This document shows positions 8,182 to 16,660 of a stretch of 64,000 nt of DNA, piece by piece. The translations under genes were made by a program, and so were the position numbers. Position 1 is the stretch's first letter. The number at the start of each line of letters is the position of its first letter. This stretch comes from an uncultured Butyricicoccus sp. (GTDB lineage: Bacteria > Bacillota > Clostridia > Oscillospirales > Butyricicoccaceae), in contig NZ_CALWJM010000005.1 of assembly GCF_944381005.1 (NCBI RefSeq), positions 39,594 through 103,593 on the forward strand, given 5' to 3'. The notes beneath the pieces were generated by a model. It saw only the letters and a list, made by a program, of their open reading frames with translations. It ran no database searches and was not told the DNA's origin.

Positions 8182-9513
8182 ATGCCGGTATTGCCGCCAC
8201 CAGTGTGGCAAACCATTGAACGGCTGGAACAGGCTGGGTTTACCGCGTGGGTGGTGGGCGGCTGTGTGCGCGACAGCCTGCGCGGGCAAACGCCGCACGA
8301 TTGGGACTTGACGACCGATGCCCGACCCGAACAAATGCGCACGGTTTTTCCACAGGCAAAGCCGACCGGTTTGCAACACGGTACGGTCACAGTACCCGTG
8401 CAGGGCATGGCGCTGGAAATCACCACGTTTCGCACCGAAGCGGCATACACCGACGGGCGGCACCCTGACCGCGTACAGTTTGTGCGGCGGGTGGAAGATG
8501 ACCTCGCGCGGCGGGATTTTACGGTCAATGCGATGGCATATCACCCGATACGCGGACTGTGTGACCCGTTCGGCGGACAGAACGACTTAAAGCATGGCTT
8601 GTTGCGGGCGGTAGGCGACCCTGATGCCCGCTTTACCGAAGATGCGTTGCGCATTTTGCGCGGGGTGCGATTTGCGGCAAAGACCGGGTTTGTGATAGAG
8701 CAAAAAACCGGTTATGCCATGCGGCGGCAGCTTGCCAGATTGGACGGCATTGCACCCGAACGGGTGCTGACCGAGCTAAACGGCTTGTTGACCGGGCGCT
8801 ATGTCGGGCGGGCGCTGCGCAGCGAACGGCAGATTGTGGCAGCCGTATTGCCCGAATTGACCCCCATGTTTGGACTATGCCAGCATAACCCGCATCATTT
8901 GTACGATGTATGGGAACACACCGTGCGCGCCGTCGAAGCCGTTCCCGATGATTTGATACTGCGCTGGGTCATGTTGCTGCACGACAGCGGCAAGCCGCAC
9001 GCTTACACCATCGACGCGCAAGGTGTCGGGCATTTCAAGGGGCATCCGCGCATCAGCCGCACGCTGGCTGAACAGGCGTTGACCCGCCTGCGCGCAAGCA
9101 ACGCGCTGCGCGAAATGGTCTGTAAGCTGGTCGAGCTGCACGACTATCCGCTGGGACAGGAACAGAAAATCGTACACCGTCGGCTGTCTCGGCTGGGGGA
9201 GCGCTGTGTGCGACAACTGCTGGCAATCAAAAAAGCCGACTGCACCGGACAGAATACCTTTTCCATTCATCTGGCAGAGTTGCAGCAAACCGAACGGCTG
9301 GTCAATGCGCTGTGTGCGCAAAATGCTTGCCTGAGCGTGCGTGACTTGGCGATTGACGGCAACGACCTGTGCGCGATGGGATTTTCCGGCCCGGCAGTGG
9401 GGCAGACGCTGCGCGGGCTGCTGGCAGCCGTGCTGGATGGTGCCGTAGACAATCAACCAGATGCCTTGCGCGCATGGGCTGCGCGCCAGAAGGAGGACAA
9501 CCGACATGAGTGA
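8182..9513 (+). CDS. cca: CCA tRNA nucleotidyltransferase
   Basis: 443 residues of the class II poly(A)-polymerase/tRNA nucleotidyltransferase family, which adds or repairs the 3' CCA end of tRNAs from CTP and ATP. The nucleotidyltransferase motif GGCVRD is at 26-31, with the metal pair D40/D42 in HDWDL. EDALRILRGVRFAAKTGF follows as the RNA/nucleotide-binding signature. A C-terminal HD region carries LLHDSGKP and LVELHDYPLG. The ATG at 8182 is preceded by GGGAAGGA; an in-frame TTG at 8176 overlaps the previous stop. The end overlaps the next gene by 8 bases, so the two are translationally coupled. I infer CCA addition rather than polyadenylation. Confidence 0.9.
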   Translation: MPVLPPPVWQTIERLEQAGFTAWVVGGCVRDSLRGQTPHDWDLTTDARPEQMRTVFPQAKPTGLQHGTVTVPVQGMALEITTFRTEAAYTDGRHPDRVQFVRRVEDDLARRDFTVNAMAYHPIRGLCDPFGGQNDLKHGLLRAVGDPDARFTEDALRILRGVRFAAKTGFVIEQKTGYAMRRQLARLDGIAPERVLTELNGLLTGRYVGRALRSERQIVAAVLPELTPMFGLCQHNPHHLYDVWEHTVRAVEAVPDDLILRWVMLLHDSGKPHAYTIDAQGVGHFKGHPRISRTLAEQALTRLRASNALREMVCKLVELHDYPLGQEQKIVHRRLSRLGERCVRQLLAIKKADCTGQNTFSIHLAELQQTERLVNALCAQNACLSVRDLAIDGNDLCAMGFSGPAVGQTLRGLLAAVLDGAVDNQPDALRAWAARQKEDNRHE

Positions 9514-10078
9514 CAAAAAAGAACTGTTTTTGGAGCACTTCCGGGCGAATGTGACCCGACGCGGCGCAGATAAATTGCTGGAATGGCTGGAAACCACCGA
9601 CTTTTTCACCGCTCCGGCCTCGACGCGCTTTCATGCGGCATATGCTGGCGGCCTGCTGGAGCACAGCCTCAATGTGTATGATGTGCTGATGGAAAAGCAC
9701 TATGACCCGGCACAGGATAATCTGGAAAGCTGCACCATCTGTGCGCTGCTGCATGACCTGTGCAAAGCCGGATTCTATGATGTGGAGTACCGCAACCGCA
9801 AAAATGATGCAGGTACTTGGGAAAAAGTACCGGTCTATGTGGTCAATGACCGGTTCCCCTATGGGCACGGGGAAAAATCGGTTTTTCTCATCGAGCGGTT
9901 TATGAAGCTGAAGAATGAAGAGGCGGTCGCCATCCGCTGGCATATGGGTGGATTTGATGACAGTGCGCGTGCGGGTTCGTTCGCGATTGCAAACGCATAC
10001 GAACGCTATCCGCTGGCGGTCAAGCTGCATTTGTCCGACCTCGAAGCAACCTATCTGCGCGAATCGCGCAGCGAATAA
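9506..10078 (+). CDS. HD-domain hydrolase (YhaM-like HD)
   Basis: 190 residues with a metal-binding HD domain: GGLLEHSLNVYDV, CALLHDLCKAGFYD, then HGEKSVFLIERFM and IRWHMGGFDD. The pattern resembles the HD part of YhaM-type 3'-5' exoribonucleases but without their nucleic-acid-binding N-terminal domain. It overlaps cca by 8 bases (GGAGG in the upstream gene is its ribosome site), so a joint role in RNA or nucleotide metabolism is plausible but unproven. Function is inferred from family only. Confidence 0.8.
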   Translation: MSDKKELFLEHFRANVTRRGADKLLEWLETTDFFTAPASTRFHAAYAGGLLEHSLNVYDVLMEKHYDPAQDNLESCTICALLHDLCKAGFYDVEYRNRKNDAGTWEKVPVYVVNDRFPYGHGEKSVFLIERFMKLKNEEAVAIRWHMGGFDDSARAGSFAIANAYERYPLAVKLHLSDLEATYLRESRSE

Positions 10079-10092
10079 AGGAGGAATCCGGC

Positions 10093-10494
10093 ATGAAAAC
10101 CCAGACTTTTACGTTACACACCGACCGGCAGGGCTATTATAATATCACTGCCGCGGTCAAGAAGTGTGTCAGCGATGCGGGCGTGCAGTCGGGCTTGTGC
10201 GTGGTGTTCTGCCCGCACACAACCGCCGCCATCACCATCAACGAAAATACCGACCCCGATGTACAGCATGATTTGGTGCTGGGCATGGACAGTGCTTTCC
10301 CAGACCGGGCAGGGTTCCGGCATGATGAAGGCAATTCCAATGCGCACTTAAAGTGCATGAACGTGGGCGCAAGTGAAACGCTGCTGATTGAGGATGGACA
10401 GGTGCTGTTGGGCACTTGGCAGGGTGTGTATTTTGCCGAATTTGACGGCCCGCGCACGCGGCAGTATTTTGTCAAGGTGCTGTCGGACGACTGA
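10093..10494 (+). CDS. YjbQ family protein (UPF0047)
   Basis: 133 residues matching the YjbQ family: FCPHTTAAITINENTDPDV in the middle, the metal-binding HDEGNSNAHLK segment and the GTWQGVYFAEFDGPR tail. Family members show weak thiamine-phosphate synthase-like activity in E. coli, but the physiological role is unsettled. AAGGAGG is 8 bases upstream. It is 14 bases after the HD gene, so it is the last gene of the operon that starts with DUF896. Confidence 0.93.
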   Translation: MKTQTFTLHTDRQGYYNITAAVKKCVSDAGVQSGLCVVFCPHTTAAITINENTDPDVQHDLVLGMDSAFPDRAGFRHDEGNSNAHLKCMNVGASETLLIEDGQVLLGTWQGVYFAEFDGPRTRQYFVKVLSDD

Positions 10495-10570
10495 GACAAA
10501 GCGGGCACGGACGCAAAAAAAGCCGGTTTGTTCCGGGCAAAACGCCTAAAAAGCCGGTTATATTGTTGGA

Positions 10571-10606
10571 AAGCGGGGGAATGATTGGAAGTTTCCCCGC
10601 TTTTTT
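10571..10606 (+). terminator. Rho-independent terminator after yjbQ
   Basis: 11-bp stem AAGCGGGGGAA/TTTCCCCGCTT (10571-10581, 10592-10602) ending in T6. Confidence 0.85.
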
Positions 10607-10639
10607 GGCGGATTTTGTCGCATGTGCCGTCCATTTCCA

Positions 10640-10669
10640 TTGCAAAGAGTGGTATCCATTCCGTATGAT
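10640..10669 (+). promoter_or_regulatory. Promoter of the CAP-domain gene
   Basis: TTGCAA (10640-10645), 18-base spacer, TATGAT (10664-10669). Confidence 0.65.
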
Positions 10670-10714
10670 GGATAAAGCCGAAAGGCAGTACATCTCTTTG
10701 GAGGAAGATTACCC

Positions 10715-11389
10715 ATGAAAAAGAAGAAAATGTTTTGGGTGTCCACAGCCCTGCTGTGCACGACCCTGATGACCCCGGCAGCACAGGCTGCATCGGTTTC
10801 GCAGACCGCTTCGGTTCCCGCTCATTTTGATACCGCATGGGAACAACTGCTCGAACAGTTCGGCATCAAAAAGCCGACAGGCGGCACGGTGCAGAAACCG
10901 GATTCGGGCAACAATGGCACAACGTCCAAGCCTGAGCAGGGCGGTCAAGGCAGCACACCCGATTCGGGCAGCGGCTCGACCGGCAGCACGGGCGGCTCGA
11001 CTGGCAATACGGGCAGCGCGACGGCAGCACAGGAGGTTTTGCGCTTGGTCAATGCGGCGCGTGCCCAGAATGGTCTGTCGGCGCTGACGTTGGATGCGTC
11101 CATGAGCCGTGCGGCCAATGTGCGTGCATCCGAGCTGGCAAAGAGTTTTTCCCATACCAGACCCAACGGTACACGCGGTTTGACTGCGCTGGCAGAAGCT
11201 GGGGTATCCTATCGCGCGGCGGGTGAGAACATTGCAGCCGGTCAGCAGACTGCACAGGCGGTCATGTCGGGGTGGATGAATTCGAGCGGGCACCGCGCAA
11301 ACATTCTGTCCAGCAAGTATAGCCGGCTGGGCGTGGGTCAGGCCGTCATCAATGGGCGCACCTATTGGGTACAGTTCTTTGCCGATTAA
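10715..11389 (+). CDS. Secreted CAP-domain (SCP-like) protein
   Basis: 224 residues. Residues 1-27 form a Sec signal (KKKK, then a hydrophobic core, cleavage probably after AQA). A linker at about 57-105 is rich in Gly, Ser, Thr and Pro. The C-terminal 115 residues are a CAP domain: VLRLVNAARAQNGLSALT, SHTRPNG, AGENIAAGQ and GHRANIL, with the histidines of the conserved cavity present. Bacterial CAP proteins resemble SafA/YkwD and are extracellular; their biochemical role is poorly known. GGAGGAAG precedes the ATG. It has its own promoter and a bidirectional terminator. Confidence 0.9.
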   Translation: MKKKKMFWVSTALLCTTLMTPAAQAASVSQTASVPAHFDTAWEQLLEQFGIKKPTGGTVQKPDSGNNGTTSKPEQGGQGSTPDSGSGSTGSTGGSTGNTGSATAAQEVLRLVNAARAQNGLSALTLDASMSRAANVRASELAKSFSHTRPNGTRGLTALAEAGVSYRAAGENIAAGQQTAQAVMSGWMNSSGHRANILSSKYSRLGVGQAVINGRTYWVQFFAD

Positions 11390-11414
11390 GACATAATCAA
11401 GTATACGGTGAGAT

Positions 11415-11444
11415 AAAAAATCCCCCTGATAAGGGGGATTTTTT
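11415..11444. terminator. Bidirectional terminator
   Basis: A6 + TCCCCCT / AGGGGGA + T6 (stem 11415-11427 with 11432-11444), placed between the convergent CAP and Lrp genes. Confidence 0.93.
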
Positions 11445-11448
11445 GTGT

Positions 11449-11907
11449 TTATGACAGTTCATCGGGCAGCGTCGCCACTTCGTCTTTTATGGTTTTCAGG
11501 ACAAAGTGGGTCTTGGTGGCCGACACACCCGGAATACTTTTGATGGTGCGGTGAATCTGTTCCAGACTGCTGGAAGAATCGGTTACGATTTTCAGCAGGA
11601 AATCAAATTCACCGGTCAGGTAATGACATTCGGCAACATTGGGGTGCTGGCGAATCATTTCCACAAGGTCATCGTAATATTTGGGGTGTTCCAGACTGAC
11701 TTCCATCAGGGCGGTCAAATCGTTGCCGACCTGTTTGGGGTCGATAAGGACGGTATATTGCCGAATGATGCCGTTTGCCTCCATGCGGCGAATACGTTCG
11801 ATGACGGCGGACACCGACAGATTTACCTTTTGGCTGATATCGGACGCTTTGCAGCGGGCATTCTGTCGCAGACAGCGCAGGATATCTAAATTCATGCGGT
11901 CAATCAT
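11449..11907 (-). CDS. Lrp/AsnC family transcriptional regulator
   Basis: 152 residues. The N-terminal winged helix (about 1-60: ILRCLRQNARCKASDISQKVNLSVSAVIERIRRME) is followed by an RAM/ACT-like ligand domain (about 65-145: HYLTGEFDFLLKIV). Lrp-family proteins form octamers and respond to amino acids. There is no amino-acid gene directly beside it, so the target set is unknown. AGGAGCAAC lies upstream of the ATG at 11907. Confidence 0.92.
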   Translation of the reverse strand: MIDRMNLDILRCLRQNARCKASDISQKVNLSVSAVIERIRRMEANGIIRQYTVLIDPKQVGNDLTALMEVSLEHPKYYDDLVEMIRQHPNVAECHYLTGEFDFLLKIVTDSSSSLEQIHRTIKSIPGVSATKTHFVLKTIKDEVATLPDELS

Positions 11908-11960
11908 AGTGAAATCGTTGCTCCTAAATTAGACGTTCGGCAAAGCCGAGGGTGGGGAAA

Positions 11961-12905
11961 TCAGAAGAAGTCGGGCGGCAGGCACAAGTCGCCGGTGGGC
12001 ACACGCGCCCATGAAAATTGAGCAATGAGAGCGTGCGCCGAAACCGGACGCGGACTGTCCAGCAGTCCGGCGGCATAGGCGAGTGCACCGGTCAATTCTT
12101 GTGGGGTGAAGCGCTGGCGCAGTACACCGAGGTCAAGCGCGGCACCGCGCTTGGACAGGCGTTGTCCGTGGGCGTCGTTCAGTAAAGGAATGTGGACAAA
12201 GTGCGGCGGTTCAAATCCGAGCAGACGGTGCAGCCAGATTTGTCGGGCGGTCGAGCCGAGCAGGTCGCGCCCGCGCACGACTTCAGTGACGCCTTCCAGT
12301 GCATCATCCACGACGACCGCAAGCTGATAGGCAAACACACCATCCGAACGACGAATGATAAAATCACCACATTCGGTCGGCAGATGTTCGGTGCAGGCGC
12401 CTTGTAAACCGTCCACAAACGAGATGGTCTGGTCGGGCACGCGCAGACGGGTCGCTGCGCCACGGGTACGGGATTTTTGGGCAATCTGTTCGGGGGTCAG
12501 CGTGCGGCAAGTGCCCGGATAGACCACCCGCCCGTCGGACAGATGGGGGGCAGAGGCGGCGTGCAGGGCTGCCCGCGAGCAAAAACAGGGGTAGAGCAAG
12601 CCTTGTGCGCCGAGCTGGTCGAAGTAGTGTTGATAGATGGCAGTGCGCTCGCTCTGATAATAGGAGCCGTCCGGCCCGCCGGATGACCCGCCCGCATCCC
12701 AATCCAGTCCCAGCCATGCGAGGTCGTCTTCAATCAGGTCGGCGTAGTGGCGGGGGCAGCGGTCGGGGTCTAAGTCCTCAATGCGCAGAATATAACTTCC
12801 GTTTTGACTGCGTGCGGACAGCCAGGACAACAGGGCGCAAAGCACGTTGCCGAGGTGCATCCGGCCACTGGGAGAGGGCGCGAATCGCCCAACGATTTGT
12901 TTCAT
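11961..12905 (-). CDS. gluQ: Glutamyl-Q tRNA(Asp) synthetase
   Basis: 314 residues beginning MKQIVGRFAPSPSGRMHLGN, with AAAGGAG before the ATG at 12905. It is a class I aminoacyl-tRNA synthetase catalytic domain (HLGN at 17-20, RLSKRGA as the KMSKS-like loop) without the anticodon-binding domain of GltX. The CFCSR...YPGTC cysteines form the zinc site typical of GluQ-RS (YadB). The enzyme attaches glutamate to queuosine in the anticodon of tRNA(Asp). About 300 residues is the usual length. The minus-strand promoter has an extended -10 box, TGCTATAAT, near 12940-12950. Confidence 0.92.
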   Translation of the reverse strand: MKQIVGRFAPSPSGRMHLGNVLCALLSWLSARSQNGSYILRIEDLDPDRCPRHYADLIEDDLAWLGLDWDAGGSSGGPDGSYYQSERTAIYQHYFDQLGAQGLLYPCFCSRAALHAASAPHLSDGRVVYPGTCRTLTPEQIAQKSRTRGAATRLRVPDQTISFVDGLQGACTEHLPTECGDFIIRRSDGVFAYQLAVVVDDALEGVTEVVRGRDLLGSTARQIWLHRLLGFEPPHFVHIPLLNDAHGQRLSKRGAALDLGVLRQRFTPQELTGALAYAAGLLDSPRPVSAHALIAQFSWARVPTGDLCLPPDFF

Positions 12906-13012
12906 GCCAAAGCTCCTTTGCGGAAATTCTTTTTTTATTATAGCATAGGTGGGGCAATATGGTATCATGAAATTGACAAACCGTGCATACAAGAAAGAGA
13001 GGAAGATACAGC

Positions 13013-13747
13013 ATGACAAGAGAACAGACCGCAATCGAGCTGGAACGGGCGCAGGATACCGCGTATCAGGCATTCCAGCGCAAGTTGATACCGGGCGTTG
13101 ACCATATTTTGGGTGTGCGGATGCCCGTGCTTCGCACACTGGCGCGGCAGATTGTCAAAGGGGATTGGCGCGCATGGTTGGACGATAGTATCCCCGACCA
13201 CTGGTATGAGGAAACCATGCTGCGTGGCATTGTGACGGCGACTGCGCCGATGGAGTGGGAAGAACGGTGTATGCGCATAGATACGTTTGTGCCATTGATA
13301 GATAACTGGGCGGTGTGTGACAGCGTGTGTGGTTCCTTTTGTCTGCAAGACCGTCAGGCGTGGTGGCAATTTTTGCAGCCGTACTTGTCCAGCGAGCGGG
13401 AATTTTTTGCGCGATTTGGCGCGGTCATGCTGCTGCATCTGTTGGAGGGACAGGACGATTTACCGCGTACATTGTATGCACTTGTGCGTGTTCCAGCACC
13501 GGGGTATGCGGCGCGCATGGGCGTTGCGTGGGCATTGTCCGAATGTGGGGTGCGTTATCCGAAGGAGACACTGTGTTTTTTGCGGGAGCAGGATAAACTG
13601 GACGCATGGACATATATAAAGGCGCTGCAAAAGATGCTGGAGTCGCGGCGGTTGCCTGATGCGTGGCGTACCGCTGTGCGAGAGCAAAAACAGATAAAAA
13701 AGAGTGAGGGCAGCAAGGGGGAATCGCCGGAAGGATACACTTTTTGA
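13013..13747 (+). CDS. DNA alkylation repair protein (AlkD-like HEAT-repeat)
   Basis: 244 residues from the ATG at 13013, preceded by GAGAGGAAG; a GTG at 12983 is in frame but lacks a ribosome site. The sequence is helical and follows the AlkD/AlkC pattern: GVRMPVLRTLARQIVKGDW near the N-terminus, and IDNWAVCDSVCGSF, which carries the conserved Trp-Asp region used by AlkD to excise alkylated bases. Family members remove N3- or N7-alkyl purines without flipping the base. The last 20 residues are Lys/Ser rich and probably disordered. Confidence 0.87.
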   Translation: MTREQTAIELERAQDTAYQAFQRKLIPGVDHILGVRMPVLRTLARQIVKGDWRAWLDDSIPDHWYEETMLRGIVTATAPMEWEERCMRIDTFVPLIDNWAVCDSVCGSFCLQDRQAWWQFLQPYLSSEREFFARFGAVMLLHLLEGQDDLPRTLYALVRVPAPGYAARMGVAWALSECGVRYPKETLCFLREQDKLDAWTYIKALQKMLESRRLPDAWRTAVREQKQIKKSEGSKGESPEGYTF

Positions 13748-14254
13748 CTTTCGTGAGAAAACAAGATAAAGCGTGTGTCCGCGAGGGAAAGACAATGTCC
13801 GCGCTTTTTGTGAAAAATAACCAAGTATAAAGCGAGGAAAAACAGGGAAACGGTGGATAGAAGTAAAGAAAAAGGTGGAAAAAGGATAAAATATACCAGA
13901 TAAGGCAGTAATAAAGTTCGCGTGCAAATGAGAAAAATGCCGAAAGAACAGGCGACAAAAAACGCAATTTTTGTGCAAAAATTTCTCATAAATTGACGAA
14001 AATTTACAATTTACGAGATTGATTTTTTGAAAATTAGTAAATTTATACAAATCAAAAATGCAAAAGAACAGATGAAAAGTGCAACTTAATCAAGCATCCC
14101 TTCTGCTACAATAAGCTATGTAATGACAAACGGTTCACGCCAAAGCTTCCCGGAGTGAATCGCTCGTTCACTACCGTGAAAGAGAGGGGAAACCATCAAA
14201 ATCCTGCGCAAAATCTATGATTGCGCAAAGTCCGCAAGAAAGGGGAAATTTTTT
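13748..14254. other. 507-bp AT-rich intergenic region before the PTS operon
   Basis: Much richer in A and T than its surroundings, especially 13870-14110. No credible gene: the minus-strand frames are low-complexity Phe/Ser. A TACAAT box at 14107-14112 could be the -10 of the PTS operon, but no good -35 is 17 bases upstream. A small inverted repeat (AGTGAA/TTCACT, 14154-14159 and 14167-14172) lies in the leader. A cluster of TAAATT/AATTTA motifs near 13988-14045 may be a protein-binding area. Confidence 0.5.
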
Positions 14255-14731
14255 ATGCCAGATATTGTATTAACAAGAATTGATAACCGTTTGATTCACG
14301 GTCAGGTGGCAACACAATGGTGTGGCGTTGTTGGTGCCAATCTGCTGCTGGTTGCAAACGATAAGGTCGCAACGGATGAGTTCCGTCAGGGCCTGATGAA
14401 CATGGCGGCTCCGGCTTATGCACAGACCCGCTTCTTCACCATCGAAAAGACCATCAACATCATTCACAAGGCTTCTGCAAGCCAGCACATCGCCATCATC
14501 TGCGAAAATCCGCAGGATGTCCTCAAGCTGGTTGAGGGCGGTGTACCGATTAAGAAGGTCAACATTGGCAACATGCACATGGCAGAAGGGAAGCGCCAGG
14601 TGGCAACGTCCGTTGCGGTAGATGATGCCGACGTTGCAGCGTTCAAGAAAATGCAGGATATGGGTGTAGAACTGGAAATCAAGCGTGTTCCGGATACACC
14701 GGCAGAAAGTATTGATAAGCTGTTCAAATAA
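14255..14731 (+). CDS. PTS mannose/fructose/sorbose-family component IIB
   Basis: 158 residues. The phosphoacceptor is H15 in the RIDNRLIHGQVATQW motif, the hallmark of IIB of the mannose-sorbose family. It takes the phosphate from IIA and passes it to the sugar held by IIC-IID. In this cluster the best match by context is the AgaB/AgaV type that handles N-acetylgalactosamine or galactosamine. AAGGGGAAA precedes the ATG. It is the first gene of a six- or seven-gene operon. Confidence 0.93.
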   Translation: MPDIVLTRIDNRLIHGQVATQWCGVVGANLLLVANDKVATDEFRQGLMNMAAPAYAQTRFFTIEKTINIIHKASASQHIAIICENPQDVLKLVEGGVPIKKVNIGNMHMAEGKRQVATSVAVDDADVAAFKKMQDMGVELEIKRVPDTPAESIDKLFK

Positions 14732-14770
14732 TCCTTTATTTGAACCGGAATGACCTGGAAAGGAGTACAA

Positions 14771-15604
14771 ATGGAACACATTACGATAATCCAGGCGATA
14801 CTGGTCTTTGTGGTAGCGTTTATCATGGGTATCGACCAGTTCAGCTTCTTGGAATCTTTGTATCAGCCGATTGTTACTTGCCCGATTATCGGTGCAATCC
14901 TCGGCAACTTTGAACTTGGTATCGTTGTTGGCGGCGCATACCAGCTTATCCAAATCGGTAGTATGCCTATCGGCGGCGCACAGCCCCCCAACGCAATCTT
15001 GGGCGGCATCATGGCGACTGTATTTGCGGTTTCGCTCAACATGGAAGCGACTGCGGATGGTGTCGGTGCAGCGATGGGTCTTGCAATTCCGTTCGCCGTA
15101 TTCGGTCAGTATGCGGTAACCTTGACCTTCACCATCATGTCTGGTATGATGGCAAAGGCTGACAAGTGCGCAGAAAACGCTGATACGGTTGGTATCCGCA
15201 ACATCAACTTTACTGAAATGGCTATCCTGGGCACCCTGTTCGGTCTGCTTGCAGTCGCTGGTCTGTATGGCGGCTCGGCACTGGGCAACACGCTGAAGGA
15301 TTTGTCCTATACATATTCTTGGGTTATGGCTGGTCTGGATGCCGCTGGCGGCGCAATGAAGTTCGTCGGCTTCGCAATCCTGATGAAGGTTATGATGTCC
15401 AAGGAGATGTGGGGCTTCCTGTTGGCAGGCTTCGTAATGGCTCTGCTGTGCAGCGCCAACAGCTCGACCGCTGGCGCAACTCTGATTCTGTGTGCATTCG
15501 TCGGCGTTGCAATCGCAATCTACGACTTCACCATGCATACCAAAATCCGTGAGAGTGCTGGCATGAGCGCAAGCAATATGGGAGGTGACTCTGATGGCAT
15601 ATAA
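14771..15604 (+). CDS. PTS mannose-family component IIC
   Basis: 277 residues, membrane channel half of the permease. The start at 14771 is 5 bases after AAAGGAG. Several hydrophobic helices and the conserved GAILGNFELGIVVGGAYQL and PIGGAQPPNAILGGIMAT segments identify IIC of the mannose-sorbose family. It pairs with IID to form the transmembrane unit. The gene overlaps the IID start by 11 bases. Confidence 0.93.
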   Translation: MEHITIIQAILVFVVAFIMGIDQFSFLESLYQPIVTCPIIGAILGNFELGIVVGGAYQLIQIGSMPIGGAQPPNAILGGIMATVFAVSLNMEATADGVGAAMGLAIPFAVFGQYAVTLTFTIMSGMMAKADKCAENADTVGIRNINFTEMAILGTLFGLLAVAGLYGGSALGNTLKDLSYTYSWVMAGLDAAGGAMKFVGFAILMKVMMSKEMWGFLLAGFVMALLCSANSSTAGATLILCAFVGVAIAIYDFTMHTKIRESAGMSASNMGGDSDGI

Positions 15605-16595
15605 TATTCCGGAAAAATATCAAGACCTGACGCCGGCGCCTCAGCTTGATAATGCGACATTGAATAAAATGGTTTGGATGTCCTGCTTCCTGCAAGCATC
15701 GTTCAACTATGAAAGAATGCAGGCTTGTGGTTGGTTGTGGGCAATCCTTCCCGGCCTGAAGAAGATTCATACCAATAAGGAAGACCTCAAGGCGTCTATG
15801 GCGCACAACCTGGACTTCCTCAACACCCACCCGTTCCTCGTAACGTTTGTTATGGGCATCGTGCTGTCGCTCGAACAGAATAAGGCCGATACCCAGACCA
15901 TCCGTTCGGTACGTATCTCGGCTGCCGGCCCGCTGGGCGGCATCGGTGACGCACTGTTCTGGCTGACCCTGGTTCCGATTACCGCTGGTTTGACCGCAAA
16001 CATGGCAATGGAAGGCCAGATTATCGGTGCAATCCTCTTCCTGTTAATCTTTAACGTATTCCAGTTTGTGATTCGTTGGTGGCTGATGCACTGGTCTTAC
16101 GGACTGGGCACCAAGGCAGTTACCATGCTGACCTCCAATGCAAAGGAATTTACCCGTGCTGCAAGCATTCTGGGTGTATTCGTTGTCGGTGGTCTGATTG
16201 CAAACTATGGTAACACCACGCTGCGTATCTTTGTCGGCAATCCGGCGATTAACTTGCAGGGACTGCTCGACGGCATCCTGCCCAAGCTGCTTCCGCTGCT
16301 GATTACACTTGGTATCTACGCTCTGATTAAGAAGGGCTGGACACCGGTTAAGTGCATCCTGCTGATTCTGGTTGTTGGTATCGTAGGCTGTGCATTCGGT
16401 ATCTGGACGGGCGATTCCAAGGCAATGGACGCAGAAGGCAATACCATCCCCGGTGGCTACAATCCGCTGGTATCGTGGTATGAATATCCCGCACCGGCTG
16501 CTCCGGAAAAGACCGGTCAGCAGGCATATGATGCTCTGAATCAGGTTGTCATCGACCTCCAGGAATCTGGTGTCGATGTGGCTATGCCGGAGTAA
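15594..16595 (+). CDS. PTS mannose-family component IID
   Basis: 333 residues. The start is the ATG at 15594 with GGGAGGTG 8 bases upstream, inside the IIC gene. Typical IID features: WMSCFLQASFNYERMQACGW at about 25-44, FVMGIVLSLEQ, and RISAAGPLGGIGDALFW. The C-terminus has a hydrophobic segment and a polar tail. With IIC it forms the sugar-conducting complex. Confidence 0.93.
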   Translation: MAYNIPEKYQDLTPAPQLDNATLNKMVWMSCFLQASFNYERMQACGWLWAILPGLKKIHTNKEDLKASMAHNLDFLNTHPFLVTFVMGIVLSLEQNKADTQTIRSVRISAAGPLGGIGDALFWLTLVPITAGLTANMAMEGQIIGAILFLLIFNVFQFVIRWWLMHWSYGLGTKAVTMLTSNAKEFTRAASILGVFVVGGLIANYGNTTLRIFVGNPAINLQGLLDGILPKLLPLLITLGIYALIKKGWTPVKCILLILVVGIVGCAFGIWTGDSKAMDAEGNTIPGGYNPLVSWYEYPAPAAPEKTGQQAYDALNQVVIDLQESGVDVAMPE

Positions 16596-16660
16596 TCGTT
16601 TCAAAAAGTAAATGCTGACGGCTGTTTAGCCGCAGGTTTGATTGAAAACATGAGGGGGAA

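Noticed and set aside
13460..14050. Minus-strand frames rich in Phe, Ser and Leu
   Set aside because: They arise from AT-rich DNA and the antisense of the AlkD-like gene; no ribosome site.
14060..14254. Sigma-54 promoter or cre site for the mannose-family PTS operon
   Set aside because: No TGGCAC-N5-TTGC pattern, and the nearest cre-like string (around 14124-14140) matches only the centre of the consensus.
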